Of a DNA stretch of 64,000 nt, positions 17,708-26,709 are shown in pieces (position 1 is the stretch's first letter; each line of letters opens with the position of its first letter). A model generated the notes under the pieces. That model was not told where the DNA came from, searched no databases, and saw only the letters and a program-made list of their open reading frames with translations. The stretch comes from Roseovarius confluentis. Lineage in GTDB: Bacteria; Pseudomonadota; Alphaproteobacteria; Rhodobacterales; Rhodobacteraceae. The DNA is taken from contig NZ_PPFE01000004.1 in the NCBI RefSeq assembly GCF_002917925.1, positions 409,375-473,374 on the forward strand. The letters are read 5' to 3'. A program made the position numbers and the translations under genes.

Positions 17708-18393
17708 GCGGCCAGCCTTTCGACAGAGGCGATGTCAGCGAGGCGTACCACCCGGTCGAACCGCGCGCCCAGCCGTTCGTCATGGCTGACCATCAACAGC
17801 GACGATCCGGCCGCCGCGATCTGATCGAACAAAATGCCCAGAAACGCATCCTGTGTCGCCGCATCCAGCGCCGAGGTCGGCTCGTCCGCGACGATCAGGG
17901 GCGGCTGGCCGATCAGGGCGCGGGCCACGGCGACCCGCTGTTGCTGACCGACGGAAAGGCGCCCCGCCTTGGCCTCGACAATATCCGAAGACAGACCAAG
18001 CGCCGCGCAAAGCTTTGCCGCATCGCCTGCCTCGGATCGCTTGCGCCGCTCCGGCGCGAACTTCAAAGGCAACAGGATGTTGTCCGACACGCTGGCATAG
18101 GGCAGCAGGTTGAACTGCTGGAAGATGATGCCGACCCGCTCGGCCCGGAACCTGTCGCGCGCGCCGGCCCGCAGGCTGGCAAGGTCGGTGCCGGCCAGAT
18201 CCACCCGGCCTGCATCGGCAGTCACGATCCCGCAGACCAGCGACAGGAGCGTGGACTTCCCAGATCCGCTTTCGCCCAGCAGAAGAACGCTTTCCCCGCG
18301 GTCCAGCCGGAACTCCGGCACCGACACCCCGAAGGACGCCCGCCCCGGCCAGCGGAACCGGACGTCTTGCAGGGTCAGGGCCGGGTCCGCCAT
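17704..18393 (-). CDS. ABC transporter ATP-binding protein (ZrgB-like)
   Basis: 229 aa. Walker A GESGSGKST at residues 40-48, Q-loop IIFQQFNLLPYASV, signature LSVGQQQRVAVARAL, Walker B LIVADEPTSALD and the switch His in MVSHDERL. All ATPase residues are intact. The Q-loop wording is that of the LolD/MacB subfamily, which agrees with the FtsX-type permease encoded next. It begins two bases after the ZrgA-like stop, so the His-rich protein, ATPase and permease are one transporter unit. Confidence 0.92.
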   Translation of the reverse strand: MADPALTLQDVRFRWPGRASFGVSVPEFRLDRGESVLLLGESGSGKSTLLSLVCGIVTADAGRVDLAGTDLASLRAGARDRFRAERVGIIFQQFNLLPYASVSDNILLPLKFAPERRKRSEAGDAAKLCAALGLSSDIVEAKAGRLSVGQQQRVAVARALIGQPPLIVADEPTSALDAATQDAFLGILFDQIAAAGSSLLMVSHDERLGARFDRVVRLADIASVERLAA

Positions 18394-18395
18394 CG

Positions 18396-19007
18396 CTACT
18401 CGAACGAGACTTCGGCGGCACCGGGAGTCAGTTCCGCCGTGCCCGCGCCGGTCTCGGTCACGTATTGCACCTCGATTTCCTCGGCATTGGCGAACCGCTC
18501 GAAGAACGGGAAGCCCACGCTGGTCAGCGCGTCCTCGTCGTCGCAGGCAAAGCCGTAGGTCACGTGGAACGCGCTGTGCCGCACTTCGTCTGCGTGCTCT
18601 TCGTGGTAGTGATCATGCCCTTCGCCTTCGGCGTGGTCGTCATCATGCGCGTGGTCATCCCCCTCGTGCATGTGCTCGTCATCATGATCACCGGTGTGCA
18701 AGTGGGCCAGAACCTCGGTCAGGCGACATCCCGCGTCCTCGGGCAGCGTCACGATCTCTTCCGGTGTCAGGAATTGCCGGATCGCAGTTGCTACCGCCTC
18801 CTTGTCCTCGGCAGAACTCGCCTCGTGCTCGAAGCCGACGATGTCCATGCCCGGCGACAGGATGTTGATCTCGATCGCACCGTGTTCGACCGCGATTTCG
18901 ACGGTCGAGACGCCGTGCACATGCGCGTCCAATTCGCGCGTATCCTGCGCCAGTGCGGGCGCGGCGAGGGCGGTGGTGGCGGCCAAGGCCAGGTAGATCG
19001 GTTTCAT
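18396..19007 (-). CDS. zrgA: ZrgA-like His-rich periplasmic zinc-binding protein (DUF2796)
   Basis: 203 aa. Signal peptide MKPIYLALAATTALAAPALA, then DAHVHGVSTVEIAVE and ILSPGMDIVGFEHEA, typical of DUF2796/ZrgA. Residues about 102-138 are a His/Asp/Glu-rich stretch with some fifteen histidines that would bind several zinc ions. The C-terminal half has HVTYGFACDD. In Vibrio, ZrgA is Zur-regulated and forms part of a zinc uptake system with an ABC transporter; the same genes follow here. Probable periplasmic zinc-capture component. Confidence 0.88.
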   Translation of the reverse strand: MKPIYLALAATTALAAPALAQDTRELDAHVHGVSTVEIAVEHGAIEINILSPGMDIVGFEHEASSAEDKEAVATAIRQFLTPEEIVTLPEDAGCRLTEVLAHLHTGDHDDEHMHEGDDHAHDDDHAEGEGHDHYHEEHADEVRHSAFHVTYGFACDDEDALTSVGFPFFERFANAEEIEVQYVTETGAGTAELTPGAAEVSFE

Positions 19008-19018
19008 GACAGGACCTT

Positions 19019-19186
19019 TCAGGTTTCATTGATGAAGTCAGATGCGCGTCGTTGCAACGTCATCAAAGCGGTATCGCCGTACAAATCCGCGTGGTTTTTC
19101 GAAGATTTCAGCGAGCGGATATCGATCTTCGCGTCGACATCAAGCGTGCCACGCGCCAGCGGGGCCGGAAATACCGGGCGTTTCAT
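19019..19186 (-). CDS. Small conserved-position protein in the zinc operon (55 aa)
   Basis: 55 codons. Its ATG at 19186 overlaps the DUF6525 stop (ATGA), exactly like the other junctions of this operon, and its stop lies 11 bases before the zrgA start. The product begins MKRPVFPAPLARGTLDVDAK and ends LQRRASDFINET. It is basic, soluble and of unknown family. The coupling at both ends is the main evidence that it is real. It is too short for many annotation pipelines. Confidence 0.55.
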   Translation of the reverse strand: MKRPVFPAPLARGTLDVDAKIDIRSLKSSKNHADLYGDTALMTLQRRASDFINET

Positions 19187-19473
19187 GTATCTCGGTCCTC
19201 GTGGCCTTGTGGCGTTTCTATGGTGCTGACCGGGCAGGTCAGCCTGTCGCGGGCAAGCGTGATCCGCTCGGCCCGGTCGAGCCGGGCCAGGATGGCGTCG
19301 GGCGGCGCGCCCTCGGCCCGCGCCTTTTGCCAGATGCGGCGGCATGAGGCGGGCGACCACGCCAGCGCCGCTTGTCTCATCCAGTTGCGCAGCGGCGGCG
19401 GCAAAGCGTCGAAATCGCGCATCGGGTCGCTGCGACGGCGACGGCGCAGGCTTGTGGCGATGTTGCGGCTCAT
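19183..19473 (-). CDS. DUF6525 family protein
   Basis: 96 aa from the ATG at 19473, which overlaps the DUF1826 stop (ATGA); a longer frame upstream lies inside DUF1826. The sequence is Arg-rich at the start (SLRRRRRSDPMRDFDALPPP) and continues LRNWMRQAALAWSPASCRRI with KARAEGAPPDAILARLDRAE. This matches a small family found in Rhodobacteraceae, often beside COG0523/DUF1826 genes. The function is unknown; it may be a regulatory or assembly helper of the zinc-starvation operon. Confidence 0.75.
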   Translation of the reverse strand: MSRNIATSLRRRRRSDPMRDFDALPPPLRNWMRQAALAWSPASCRRIWQKARAEGAPPDAILARLDRAERITLARDRLTCPVSTIETPQGHEDRDT

Positions 19474-20102
19474 GACTCGGCGTCCGGATCGGTGACCGGG
19501 TCCAGCGCCAGCATCAGGCGGGTTTCGCCGGTGCCCTCTATCGGCGGAGATCGGTGCATTAGATGCGGATCGGGTTGCGCCGGCCAGAGCGTGCCGCGCA
19601 TGACGAAGGGCGATCCGGTCGGAACCGTATGGATGGTGGCCGGCACATCGTTGCGCGCCACACCGTATTGCGTGCCGGTGCCGCGATAGGTGCAGACCAG
19701 CCGGGCCGTGACCCTGTCGATGTGGAACCGGCGGCAGGCATTGGTCGTCACCACGTCCAGCCGCAGCCTCAGCCACTTGGCACGAGTCATCTCACCAAAG
19801 GTGGCCGCCAGCGCCGCGATATCGTCGATAAGGATCCGGCGCTCGGGCGCGTCGGGCAGCCCCGTCTCGTCGCAGGCCAGAGTGACGGCCGAGGCAATTT
19901 CGCCCGGTCGCACGAGGACGCGGGCTGCGGGAAGCATTTCGGCGGGAAGGGTCTCCAGCCAATGCAGCACGGTTTCGGGAAGCCTGCGCTGGCAGATCAC
20001 GCCACCGACACCCGGCAGCCTGATCGCGCCCATGTCCTCGGGGCCGTTGACGCTCAGCACGCCCGACCCGGCGCCTTTTGGAACAATCGGATGCAGGGTC
20101 AT
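19470..20102 (-). CDS. DUF1826 domain protein
   Basis: 210 aa from the ATG at 20102, which overlaps the COG0523 GTPase stop (ATGA); this start is preferred over the one at 20117. The family core is visible: [20 protein letters not shown], then [20 protein letters not shown] and [23 protein letters not shown]1826 genes are commonly next to Zur-controlled COG0523 GTPases. The His-Xaa-Asp and later His/Arg residues suggest a cupin-like metal site, but no activity is known. It is the second gene of the zinc operon. Confidence 0.85.
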   Translation of the reverse strand: MTLHPIVPKGAGSGVLSVNGPEDMGAIRLPGVGGVICQRRLPETVLHWLETLPAEMLPAARVLVRPGEIASAVTLACDETGLPDAPERRILIDDIAALAATFGEMTRAKWLRLRLDVVTTNACRRFHIDRVTARLVCTYRGTGTQYGVARNDVPATIHTVPTGSPFVMRGTLWPAQPDPHLMHRSPPIEGTGETRLMLALDPVTDPDAES

Positions 20103-21313
20103 GACGCCCTCCGCCACGCGGGGAACGGATCAGGCAGATCGGGCAGGCTGTCCGGCCCCGGTGCCACGTTCGCGGGCACCAGTGCCGAATCCAGCCGTGC
20201 CTTCAGCGCGGGCCAGTCGATACCTGCGCCGATGAACACGATTTCCTGCCGGCGGTCGCCCCATGGCGCTTGCCAGTGCGCCCGCAGGTACTCCTGCGCG
20301 CCGGCGTGATCGGGGTGCCGCTCCTTCGGGACCGTAGCCCACCATTGGCCCAGCGGCGTGACCGATGACAGCGCCCCGGCGAGTGAGAACTCCGCCACCC
20401 AGTCGGGCCGGGTGGCGATCCAGAAATGCCCCTTGGCCCGAATCACGCCGGGCAAATTGCCATTGAGGATTTCAAGAACCTTTTCGGGGTGGAAGGGCTG
20501 CCGCGCGCGATAGACGAAGGAGGCGACGCCGTATTCCTCGGTCTCCGGCACGTGGTCGGCAAAGCCGTAAAGCTCCTTGGCCCACATCGGGTGCTCATGC
20601 GCTTTCTCGAAATCGAAAAGTCCGGTGTCGAGGATGGCGTCCGCGGCAACGTCGGAATGATCGGTCTCGATGATCCGGGCGTCGGCGTTCAGGCTGCGGA
20701 TGATCTTGCGTGCTGCATCGGTGCGCTCGGGCCCTGCGTCGGAGACTTTGTTGAGCACCACGACATCGGCGAACTCGATCTGGTCGGTCAGCAGGTGGAC
20801 CAGCGTGCGCTCGTCCTCCTCGCCCATCGTCTCGCCACGGTCGCTGAGGAAATCGTGGCTGGAATAGTCGTTCAGCAGGTTTACCGCGTCGACCACCGTG
20901 ACCATCGTATCGAGGCGCGAGACGTCCGACAGGCTTTCGCCCGCCTCGTCGCGGAAGTCAAAGGTCGCGGCCACGGGCAGCGGCTCTGAAATGCCGGTCG
21001 ATTCGATCAGCAGATAGTCGAAGCGTCCTTCGCCGGCGAGCCTGCGAACCTCGTCCAGAAGGTCGTCGCGCAGAGTGCAGCAGATGCAACCGTTGGACAT
21101 CTCGACCAGCGTCTCGTCGATGTGGCTGAGGTTGGCGCCGCCTTCGCGCACAAGGTCGGCGTCGATGTTCACCTCGGACATGTCGTTGACGATGACCGCA
21201 ACACGTCGGCCCTCGCGATTGTTGAGGACGCGGTTCAGGAGCGTCGTCTTCCCGGCGCCAAGAAAGCCGGAAAGCACGGTGACGGGGAGGCGGGGGTGTG
21301 GATCTGCGTTCAT
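20099..21313 (-). CDS. COG0523 (CobW/ZigA-type) GTPase, zinc metallochaperone
   Basis: 404 aa from the ATG at 21313, with AGGAGCC just upstream. Walker A GFLGAGKT lies at residues 16-23, the metal-binding CxCC motif at Cys75-Cys77-Cys78 (NGCICCTL), then [11 protein letters not shown] and the G4 motif VLNKVSD. The C-terminal domain ([26 protein letters not shown]) is that of the ZigA/ZagA group. These GTPases deliver zinc to client enzymes under starvation. First gene of the operon, with two Zur-box-like palindromes about 140-180 bases upstream. The neighbourhood argues for zinc rather than cobalt. Confidence 0.92.
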   Translation of the reverse strand: MNADPHPRLPVTVLSGFLGAGKTTLLNRVLNNREGRRVAVIVNDMSEVNIDADLVREGGANLSHIDETLVEMSNGCICCTLRDDLLDEVRRLAGEGRFDYLLIESTGISEPLPVAATFDFRDEAGESLSDVSRLDTMVTVVDAVNLLNDYSSHDFLSDRGETMGEEDERTLVHLLTDQIEFADVVVLNKVSDAGPERTDAARKIIRSLNADARIIETDHSDVAADAILDTGLFDFEKAHEHPMWAKELYGFADHVPETEEYGVASFVYRARQPFHPEKVLEILNGNLPGVIRAKGHFWIATRPDWVAEFSLAGALSSVTPLGQWWATVPKERHPDHAGAQEYLRAHWQAPWGDRRQEIVFIGAGIDWPALKARLDSALVPANVAPGPDSLPDLPDPFPAWRRAS

Positions 21314-21453
21314 GTAGGCTCCTGTTTGGGATTGGAATTGCTGGTCGGTTGGGAATGCTGTGCTGGCACCCGGACAGACCCAGGCGGAGAAACCCGCGCT
21401 CCGGCGACCCGGCCAGCGCCAATCGACCAACTCGTTTCTGGAGTAATATCTAG

Positions 21454-21472
21454 AATGATACTATATAACATA
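21454..21472. promoter_or_regulatory. Zur box 1 (upstream copy of a tandem pair)
   Basis: AATGATACTATATAACATA fits the palindromic Zur consensus AATGTTAT-3 bp-ATAACATT at most positions (right arm 7 of 8, left arm 6 of 8). It is offset from the next copy by 21 bp, two helical turns, so both would sit on one DNA face. It lies upstream of the COG0523 gene. Confidence 0.65.
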
Positions 21473-21474
21473 AC

Positions 21475-21493
21475 AATGTTATCTTATAGCATT
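21475..21493. promoter_or_regulatory. Zur box 2 (strong match)
   Basis: AATGTTATCTTATAGCATT matches AATGTTAT-3 bp-ATAACATT perfectly on the left arm and 7 of 8 on the right. Zur with zinc bound would block the zinc-operon promoter here. The genes downstream are exactly those expected of a Zur regulon. Confidence 0.78.
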
Positions 21494-21513
21494 TCGGGAA
21501 ACACAAGGGGTTG

Positions 21514-22137
21514 AATGCTTGGTCATGGCTCGAATCGTCGTTCAGAGCAAAAAGCGGTCATTCGAAATGTCCCCAGCGAACGACCTCTTTCCGCCCTTCA
21601 GAACTCAAAACGCTTTGTCAGGACGAAGCAGACACTGATTGAGAGGCATTTTTGCCGAAACCAGAAACGCTGAAAGGTGATCAGATTTAGGTGCACAGCT
21701 TATGATGGCCTGTGCCTTTGAAATGCGTATCGGGCCCCATGTTGCGGCCCCGATTGCCTTGTATGGTTTAGAGGGACTTGACCGCTGTTATGAGAAGTTG
21801 CCCGATTATCCAGAGAGTGGCGCTTTTGTACGTGGTACGCCAACGAAGCCTATATGGATCCATGGGACGACAGCCGACGTGTTAGGCTACCGCATCAAGG
21901 TCCTCAATATGGGCCTGACGCAGAACGCACTTGCGCATTATCCTGCATGCGGCCACTCGAGCCGGGTCGGTTGCCGCAGGATCGAGCTTATCGTGGTAGT
22001 GTGACATGCTTGGCGACAAAGTCGGAGCCGAGGCGTGTGCCCGGAACTTCATGAGTTCCATCCACTGTGCGGCAAACCGGATGAGGGTGCGCGCAGTATC
22101 GAGCGCGTTTTGCCCATTCACTGACATTTGGTCTAAG
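21514..22137. other. Intergenic region between the zinc operon promoter and tRNA-Arg
   Basis: About 620 bases of lower GC. A plus-strand frame at 21702-22004 (100 codons, including PTKPIWIHGTTADVLGYRIK) and a minus-strand frame at 21882-22127 overlap each other; neither is recognised. The region borders the 3' end of a tRNA gene, a common integration point, so it may be decayed foreign DNA, though no integrase or repeat is seen. Confidence 0.35.
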
Positions 22138-22214
22138 TGGCGATCCCGCGAGGACTCGAACCCCGAACCTGCTGATTAGAAGTCAGCTGCTCTATCCAGT
22201 TGAGCTACGGGACC
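22138..22214 (-). tRNA. tRNA-Arg (anticodon TCT)
   Basis: 77 nt on the minus strand. It folds as a cloverleaf: acceptor GGTCCCG pairs with CGGGATC, the D arm has GTAGCTCAACTGGATAGAGC, the anticodon arm GCTGA-CTTCTAA-TCAGC gives anticodon TCT, and the T arm is GGGGTTCGAGTCC. The 3' CCA is encoded. It reads AGA codons, which are rare in such GC-rich genomes. Confidence 0.96.
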
Positions 22215-22251
22215 GCTTGGCAAAAAGCCTTACCCAAGCGCGCATGCGAAT

Positions 22252-23031
22252 TCAAAGGCGAAATGACGCGAAAGGGTCGTCGGGATACCCCACGCCGGCA
22301 AGATATAGCCCCTGCGGCGGACATACCGGGCCGCAGGCGGTGCGGTCGCGGGAGTCGAGCGCGGTTTTGACCTGATGCGGTGGCCAGGCTCCGGCGCCGA
22401 CGCGTTCCAAAGTACCGACGATGCTGCGCACTTGATTGTGCAGGAATGACCGGGCGCGCAGGCGGAACTGGATTTCCGGACCGGAGAGGCCGTCGACCTG
22501 CGAAATGACGATGTCATCCAGTGTTTTCACCGGGCTTTTCGCCTGGCAGATGGTCGAGCGGAAGGTGGTGAAGTCGTGATGCCCCACAAGATGCGCCGCG
22601 CCTTCGCGCATGGCCTCGACATCCAGAGGGTTCTGCACCCGCCAGACCAGCCCCTTGTCATGGGTGGCCGGGGCGCGGCGGATCAGCAGACGAAAGAGGT
22701 AGCGGCGCTCGACCGCCGAGAACCGGGCGTGCCAGTCGTCGGTGACCTGCGCGCAATCGAGGATCGCGACGGGCAGGGGTTTCAGGTGATAATTCAATGC
22801 CTCTGACAGGCGAAAGGGGTCCCAGTCCTTGACCATGTCGCACTGGGCGACCTGCGCCAACCCGTGCACGCCCGCATCCGTCCGGCCCGCCGCCGCAATC
22901 GTGTGCGGGCCCGGTTCCAGCCGCGCCAGCGCGTCCTCGATCGCGCCTTGAACCGAAGGCTGATCGGCCTGTCGCTGCCAGCCGGCGAAGGGCGCGCCGT
23001 GATATTCGACTTTCAATGCATAGCGGGGCAT
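22252..23031 (-). CDS. truA: tRNA pseudouridine synthase A
   Basis: 259 aa, full length. It makes pseudouridine at positions 38-40 of the tRNA anticodon arm. The catalytic aspartate is in [16 protein letters not shown] (about residue 52). Also visible are [12 protein letters not shown] at the start, [12 protein letters not shown] and the C-terminal [23 protein letters not shown]. It is transcribed alone toward the tRNA-Arg gene and diverges from ycjX with a gap of about 100 bases. Nothing odd is seen. Confidence 0.96.
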   Translation of the reverse strand: MPRYALKVEYHGAPFAGWQRQADQPSVQGAIEDALARLEPGPHTIAAAGRTDAGVHGLAQVAQCDMVKDWDPFRLSEALNYHLKPLPVAILDCAQVTDDWHARFSAVERRYLFRLLIRRAPATHDKGLVWRVQNPLDVEAMREGAAHLVGHHDFTTFRSTICQAKSPVKTLDDIVISQVDGLSGPEIQFRLRARSFLHNQVRSIVGTLERVGAGAWPPHQVKTALDSRDRTACGPVCPPQGLYLAGVGYPDDPFASFRL

Positions 23032-23138
23032 GAAAAGCCCTTAGCGTGACCGGCGGCGGGGAACAATCCCCCAACGCTCCCCTCTGGCACATGCCGGGTG
23101 TGCGGCCTATCTTGAGGGCAAAGAGAAGGGGCAGTTTG

Positions 23139-24563
23139 GTGCTTTCGGATATCGCAGATGGGCTGACACGCGGCGTGGAGCGCGTGGGCGACACGCTGTC
23201 GGGCGCGTTCATGGAGCCGGTGATCCGGCTGGGCGTCACGGGGCTGAGCCGCGCGGGCAAGACGGTGTTCATCACGTCACTGGTCGCCAACCTGATGGAT
23301 CGCGGGCGGATGCCGGGGCTGGTCGCCGCCGCCGAGGGGCGCATTTCGGCCGCCTACTTGCAGCCGCAGCCAGACGATACGCTGCCCCGGTTCGAGTATG
23401 AAAAACACCTTGGGGCGCTGACCGCCGAGACGCCGAATTGGCCCGAAAGCACGCGCTCGGTTTCGGAGCTGCGCCTGTCGCTGAGGGTGCGCCCGTCGGG
23501 GTTGCTGGCGGGGTTGCAGGGGCCGCGGACCGTGCATCTGGATATCGTGGATTACCCCGGCGAATGGTTGTTGGACTTGGGCCTGATGGACAAGAGCTAT
23601 GCCGAATGGTCCGCGGAAACGTTGGGCCGGTTGGCGCCGCGTGAGCAGGCGCAGGATTTTCTGGCAAAGGCCCGCGAGGTCGATGCGACGGCCAAGCTGG
23701 AGGAGCCTGTGGCGCAGTCGCTGGCCGAGGCGTTCACCGCGTACCTGAACGCGGCGCGCGCGGCGGGGTTGTCGGATTGCACGCCGGGGCGGTTCCTTCT
23801 GCCGGGGGATCTGGCCGGCTCTCCGGTGCTGACATTCGCGCCACTGCCTGCGCCCGACAGCCCGCCGCGCCGGTCGCTGTGGCGCGAGATGGAGCGGCGG
23901 TTCGAGGCGTATAAATCCAAGGTCGTCAAACCCTTCTTCCGCGATCACTTCTCGAGGATCGACCGGCAGGTCGTTCTGGTCGATGCGTTGGGTGCCATTC
24001 ACAACGGCCCGCAGGCGGTCGAGGACATGCGCCGCGCGATGGCCGATATCCTCGGGGCGTTCCGGCCGGGACGGAACGCCTTTCTGTCCAGGCTTCTGAT
24101 CGGGCAGCGGGTGGAGAAAATCCTGTTCGCGGCCACCAAGGCGGACCATTTGCACCATACGCAGCATGGACGTCTGACCGGCATCATCGAGGCGCTGATG
24201 CGGGATGCGCGAAACCGGGCGGATTTCGCCGGGGCCGAGACGGCGGGGATGGCGATTGCCGCGTTAAGGGCCACGACCGAGGAAACGCGTGAGCATGGCG
24301 GGCAAACCCTGGACTGTGTGCGCGGCACGCTGATGGGGCCAGAGGGCGGGCGCGGCAAGCAGGCGGCGTTCTATCCCGGGGCGTTGCCGGAGGACCCGGC
24401 GCACCTGCTGGGGCCTGCACGGGACGGGGCCGAGGCGTGGCTGGACGCCGAGTACGAGGTGATGAATTTCGCCCCCGCGCGTTTGACGCTGAAGCGCGGG
24501 GAGGGGCCGCCGCATATCCGGCTGGATCGGGCGGCGCAGTTTCTGATCGGGGATCGGTTATGA
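23139..24563 (+). CDS. ycjX: YcjX-family GTP-binding protein (DUF463)
   Basis: About 474 aa. No ATG fits the N terminus; the GTG at 23139 (or the TTG just before it) follows AGAAGGGG and starts VLSDIADGLTRGVERVG, where the family begins. A P-loop is in GVTGLSRAGKTVFITS, with HLDIVDYPGEWLLDL as the G3-like region and LFAATKADHLHH as the base-binding segment. YcjX is a stress-inducible inner-membrane-associated NTPase of unknown role that pairs with YcjF. The four-base overlap with the GNAT gene and then ycjF puts all three in one operon. Confidence 0.9.
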   Translation: MLSDIADGLTRGVERVGDTLSGAFMEPVIRLGVTGLSRAGKTVFITSLVANLMDRGRMPGLVAAAEGRISAAYLQPQPDDTLPRFEYEKHLGALTAETPNWPESTRSVSELRLSLRVRPSGLLAGLQGPRTVHLDIVDYPGEWLLDLGLMDKSYAEWSAETLGRLAPREQAQDFLAKAREVDATAKLEEPVAQSLAEAFTAYLNAARAAGLSDCTPGRFLLPGDLAGSPVLTFAPLPAPDSPPRRSLWREMERRFEAYKSKVVKPFFRDHFSRIDRQVVLVDALGAIHNGPQAVEDMRRAMADILGAFRPGRNAFLSRLLIGQRVEKILFAATKADHLHHTQHGRLTGIIEALMRDARNRADFAGAETAGMAIAALRATTEETREHGGQTLDCVRGTLMGPEGGRGKQAAFYPGALPEDPAHLLGPARDGAEAWLDAEYEVMNFAPARLTLKRGEGPPHIRLDRAAQFLIGDRL

Positions 24564-24997
24564 CCCCTTTTGACGCACGTCTGAAGCATGTGCCGGGCCT
24601 TTTGGGCGTCTTGTGGCAGCATCGAAGCGGGCATTGGTGGGATGACCTGAAAATCATGGTCCGGATGACTCGGCGCGGCTGTGTCCGGGCGGTGTGTGAC
24701 GATACGCGACTGGCCGGTTTCATCCTTTGCACCGGGCCCGAACTGCACGCGCTTTACGTGCACCCAAGGGCGCAGGGCCAAGGGGTGGGCCGCCTGTTGT
24801 TGCAGGATGCCAAGCGAGAGCGGGATCGGCTAAACCTCTGGGTTGCCGAGGAAAACACCGGAGGACGGCGGTTCTATTACCGGCATGGCTTTGCCGAAAA
24901 GACACGTGCTGACGGTGCGGAAAATGACGAGGGGCGGCCCGAGATCCTGATGGTCTGGCCGCCGGAACGCAGGGTGGAGCCCAGGGTAGACTCATGA
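24560..24997 (+). CDS. GNAT family N-acetyltransferase
   Basis: 145 aa from the ATG at 24560, overlapping the ycjX stop; the longer frame would run into ycjX. The acetyl-CoA motif is LYVHPRAQGQGVGRLLLQDA and motif B is LWVAEENTGGRRFYYRHGF, both standard for GNAT enzymes. It is inserted between ycjX and ycjF with ATGA overlaps on both sides. Acceptor substrate unknown. Confidence 0.87.
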   Translation: MTPFDARLKHVPGLLGVLWQHRSGHWWDDLKIMVRMTRRGCVRAVCDDTRLAGFILCTGPELHALYVHPRAQGQGVGRLLLQDAKRERDRLNLWVAEENTGGRRFYYRHGFAEKTRADGAENDEGRPEILMVWPPERRVEPRVDS

Positions 24998-26001
24998 GCA
25001 AGCGACCGGTTCTGATCGACATCGAAGAGGGCGATGACAGCCCCCGCCCGGACACGGCGCCGCCGGTGCCGGATCCCGTGGTGGAGGGGCACCCAGAGGG
25101 CAGGGCGATGCAGACCGTGGCGACGTTGGCGGCGAAGAAACCGTCGCGCCTGGCGCGGTGGTTCTGGGGGTTGCTGCTGTCGATCCTGGGGGCGGTGATT
25201 TCCTTTGCCGCGTGGGATTTCGTGATGGCGCTGCTGGCCCGCAACGTGGTGTTGGGTTACGCCGTCACCGCGTTGATCGCGGCGTTTGCCCTTGTTTGCC
25301 TGATCATTGTCATCCGCGAGATGGCGGCGTTTTCCCGGCTGGCGCGGATCGACAAGCTGCACCGGGCAGCGGATGCGGCTTTGGCGGGGGCGGACCTGAA
25401 ACAGGCGCGGGGTGTGGTGCAGGATCTGACGCAGCTGTATGCGGGGCGCGAGGATACGAGCTGGGGGCGGGATCGTTTGCGGGACTATGGCCCCGAGCAG
25501 ATGGATGCGGGCAGCCTGCTGGGGCTGGCGGAAACCGAGCTGCTGACGCCGCTGGACCGGGTTGCGGCGAAGGAGATCGAGGCGGCCGCACGGCAGGTGG
25601 CGACGGTGACGGCGGTGGTGCCGCTGGCCTTTGCCGACGTGATCGCGGCGCTGACGTCGAACCTGCGGATGATCCGCCGCATCGCGGAGATCTATGGCGG
25701 TCGGTCGGGTACGCTGGGCAGCTGGCGGCTGGCGCGGGCGGTGATGACGCATCTGGTCGCCACGGGGGCCGTGGCGGTGGGTGACGACCTGATTGGCTCG
25801 GTCGCCGGGGGGAGCCTTTTGTCCAAGGTTTCCCGCCGGTTCGGCGAGGGGATCGTCAATGGCGCGCTGACCGCGCGGGTGGGCGTGGCGGCGATGGAAG
25901 TGTGTCGGCCCTTGCCGTTCCGGGCGGGCAAGCGCCCCTCGGTGACGCGGATGGTCCAGCGCGCGCTGACCGGCCTCTTTGGCGGGGTTAACAAAGCGTA
26001 A
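24994..26001 (+). CDS. ycjF: YcjF-family membrane protein (TIGR01620/DUF697)
   Basis: 335 aa. An acidic Pro-rich N terminus is followed by two membrane helices (WGLLLSILGAVISFAAWDFV and VLGYAVTALIAAFALVCLII), then a cytoplasmic DUF697 region (AATVTAVVPLAFADVIAALT-like and LRMIRRIAEIYGGRSG). It is the usual partner of YcjX, expressed under envelope or heat stress in enterobacteria. Its start overlaps the GNAT stop (ATGA). The role here is inferred only from the pairing. Confidence 0.9.
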   Translation: MSKRPVLIDIEEGDDSPRPDTAPPVPDPVVEGHPEGRAMQTVATLAAKKPSRLARWFWGLLLSILGAVISFAAWDFVMALLARNVVLGYAVTALIAAFALVCLIIVIREMAAFSRLARIDKLHRAADAALAGADLKQARGVVQDLTQLYAGREDTSWGRDRLRDYGPEQMDAGSLLGLAETELLTPLDRVAAKEIEAAARQVATVTAVVPLAFADVIAALTSNLRMIRRIAEIYGGRSGTLGSWRLARAVMTHLVATGAVAVGDDLIGSVAGGSLLSKVSRRFGEGIVNGALTARVGVAAMEVCRPLPFRAGKRPSVTRMVQRALTGLFGGVNKA

Positions 26002-26115
26002 ACGACCAACGTTTTTCGGTCGGTGGGTCGGTATTTTTGCCGCAAGGCCAGTTCGGCCCCGCGACTTTGCCCAACCTGACAGCAAAACCTTAACGTCCGG
26101 TCGCCCTTGCGTGCG

Positions 26116-26535
26116 TCAGAACGGGTTGCCCAGTTTCGGCACGCCGCCGGGATGTGTCTCGCGGTTCACGACGCCCGCGCGCAGGGTCTGGCCGATGCGG
26201 TGGGCAAGGGCGGACCAGGCGGCCGCCTTGGCCGGGGGAAGCTCGGACTGAAGGGTGCTGTCGAAGAGGTCGAGCCACATCGAGAACATGCCCGGTTTGA
26301 CATTGCCCGCCTGCACATGGGCCTGCATGGCATTGCCCACGTAACACCGCTCGTGCAGGATCGTGTTGGCCCAGAAATCGCTGACGCGGGCCTCGTGCGC
26401 GGGCCAGTCGGTGACATGCGCGGCAAAGACCGGCGCCAGGCCGGGATGCGCGCGGCAGGATGCATAGAAGGCTGCCACGACGCGCTCGATCTCGGCGCGG
26501 GTGATGTCGAAACGGGGGGGCAGGGCCGGTGTCAT
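26116..26535 (-). CDS. Group III truncated haemoglobin
   Basis: 139 aa from the ATG at 26535; an upstream ATG at 26595 would add 20 residues without family match. Two-over-two globin features: FYASCRAHPGLAPVFAAH, the Phe-Trp pair in SDFWANTILHERCYVGN, and proximal His73 in AMQAHVQAG followed by MWLDLFD. Group III proteins bind O2 or NO and are linked to NO detoxification or oxygen supply in microaerobic conditions. It stands alone, facing away from ileS. No Fnr-type site is obvious in front of it. Confidence 0.88.
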   Translation of the reverse strand: MTPALPPRFDITRAEIERVVAAFYASCRAHPGLAPVFAAHVTDWPAHEARVSDFWANTILHERCYVGNAMQAHVQAGNVKPGMFSMWLDLFDSTLQSELPPAKAAAWSALAHRIGQTLRAGVVNRETHPGGVPKLGNPF

Positions 26536-26709
26536 GGCCTCGAATCTGGCCGTTGGATGGGCCGGATGCAATGGGAAACGCGATTCGGGAAACATGGTTA
26601 ACGCCGTCGGATCGTGGGAAATCGGAACGTCGGTATTGCGTCGGTATCCGGGTGGTGCGCCGACGGTGCAAAATTTCGCGATCAGGCGCGTTAACAGGGC
26701 GGGCGTTGC

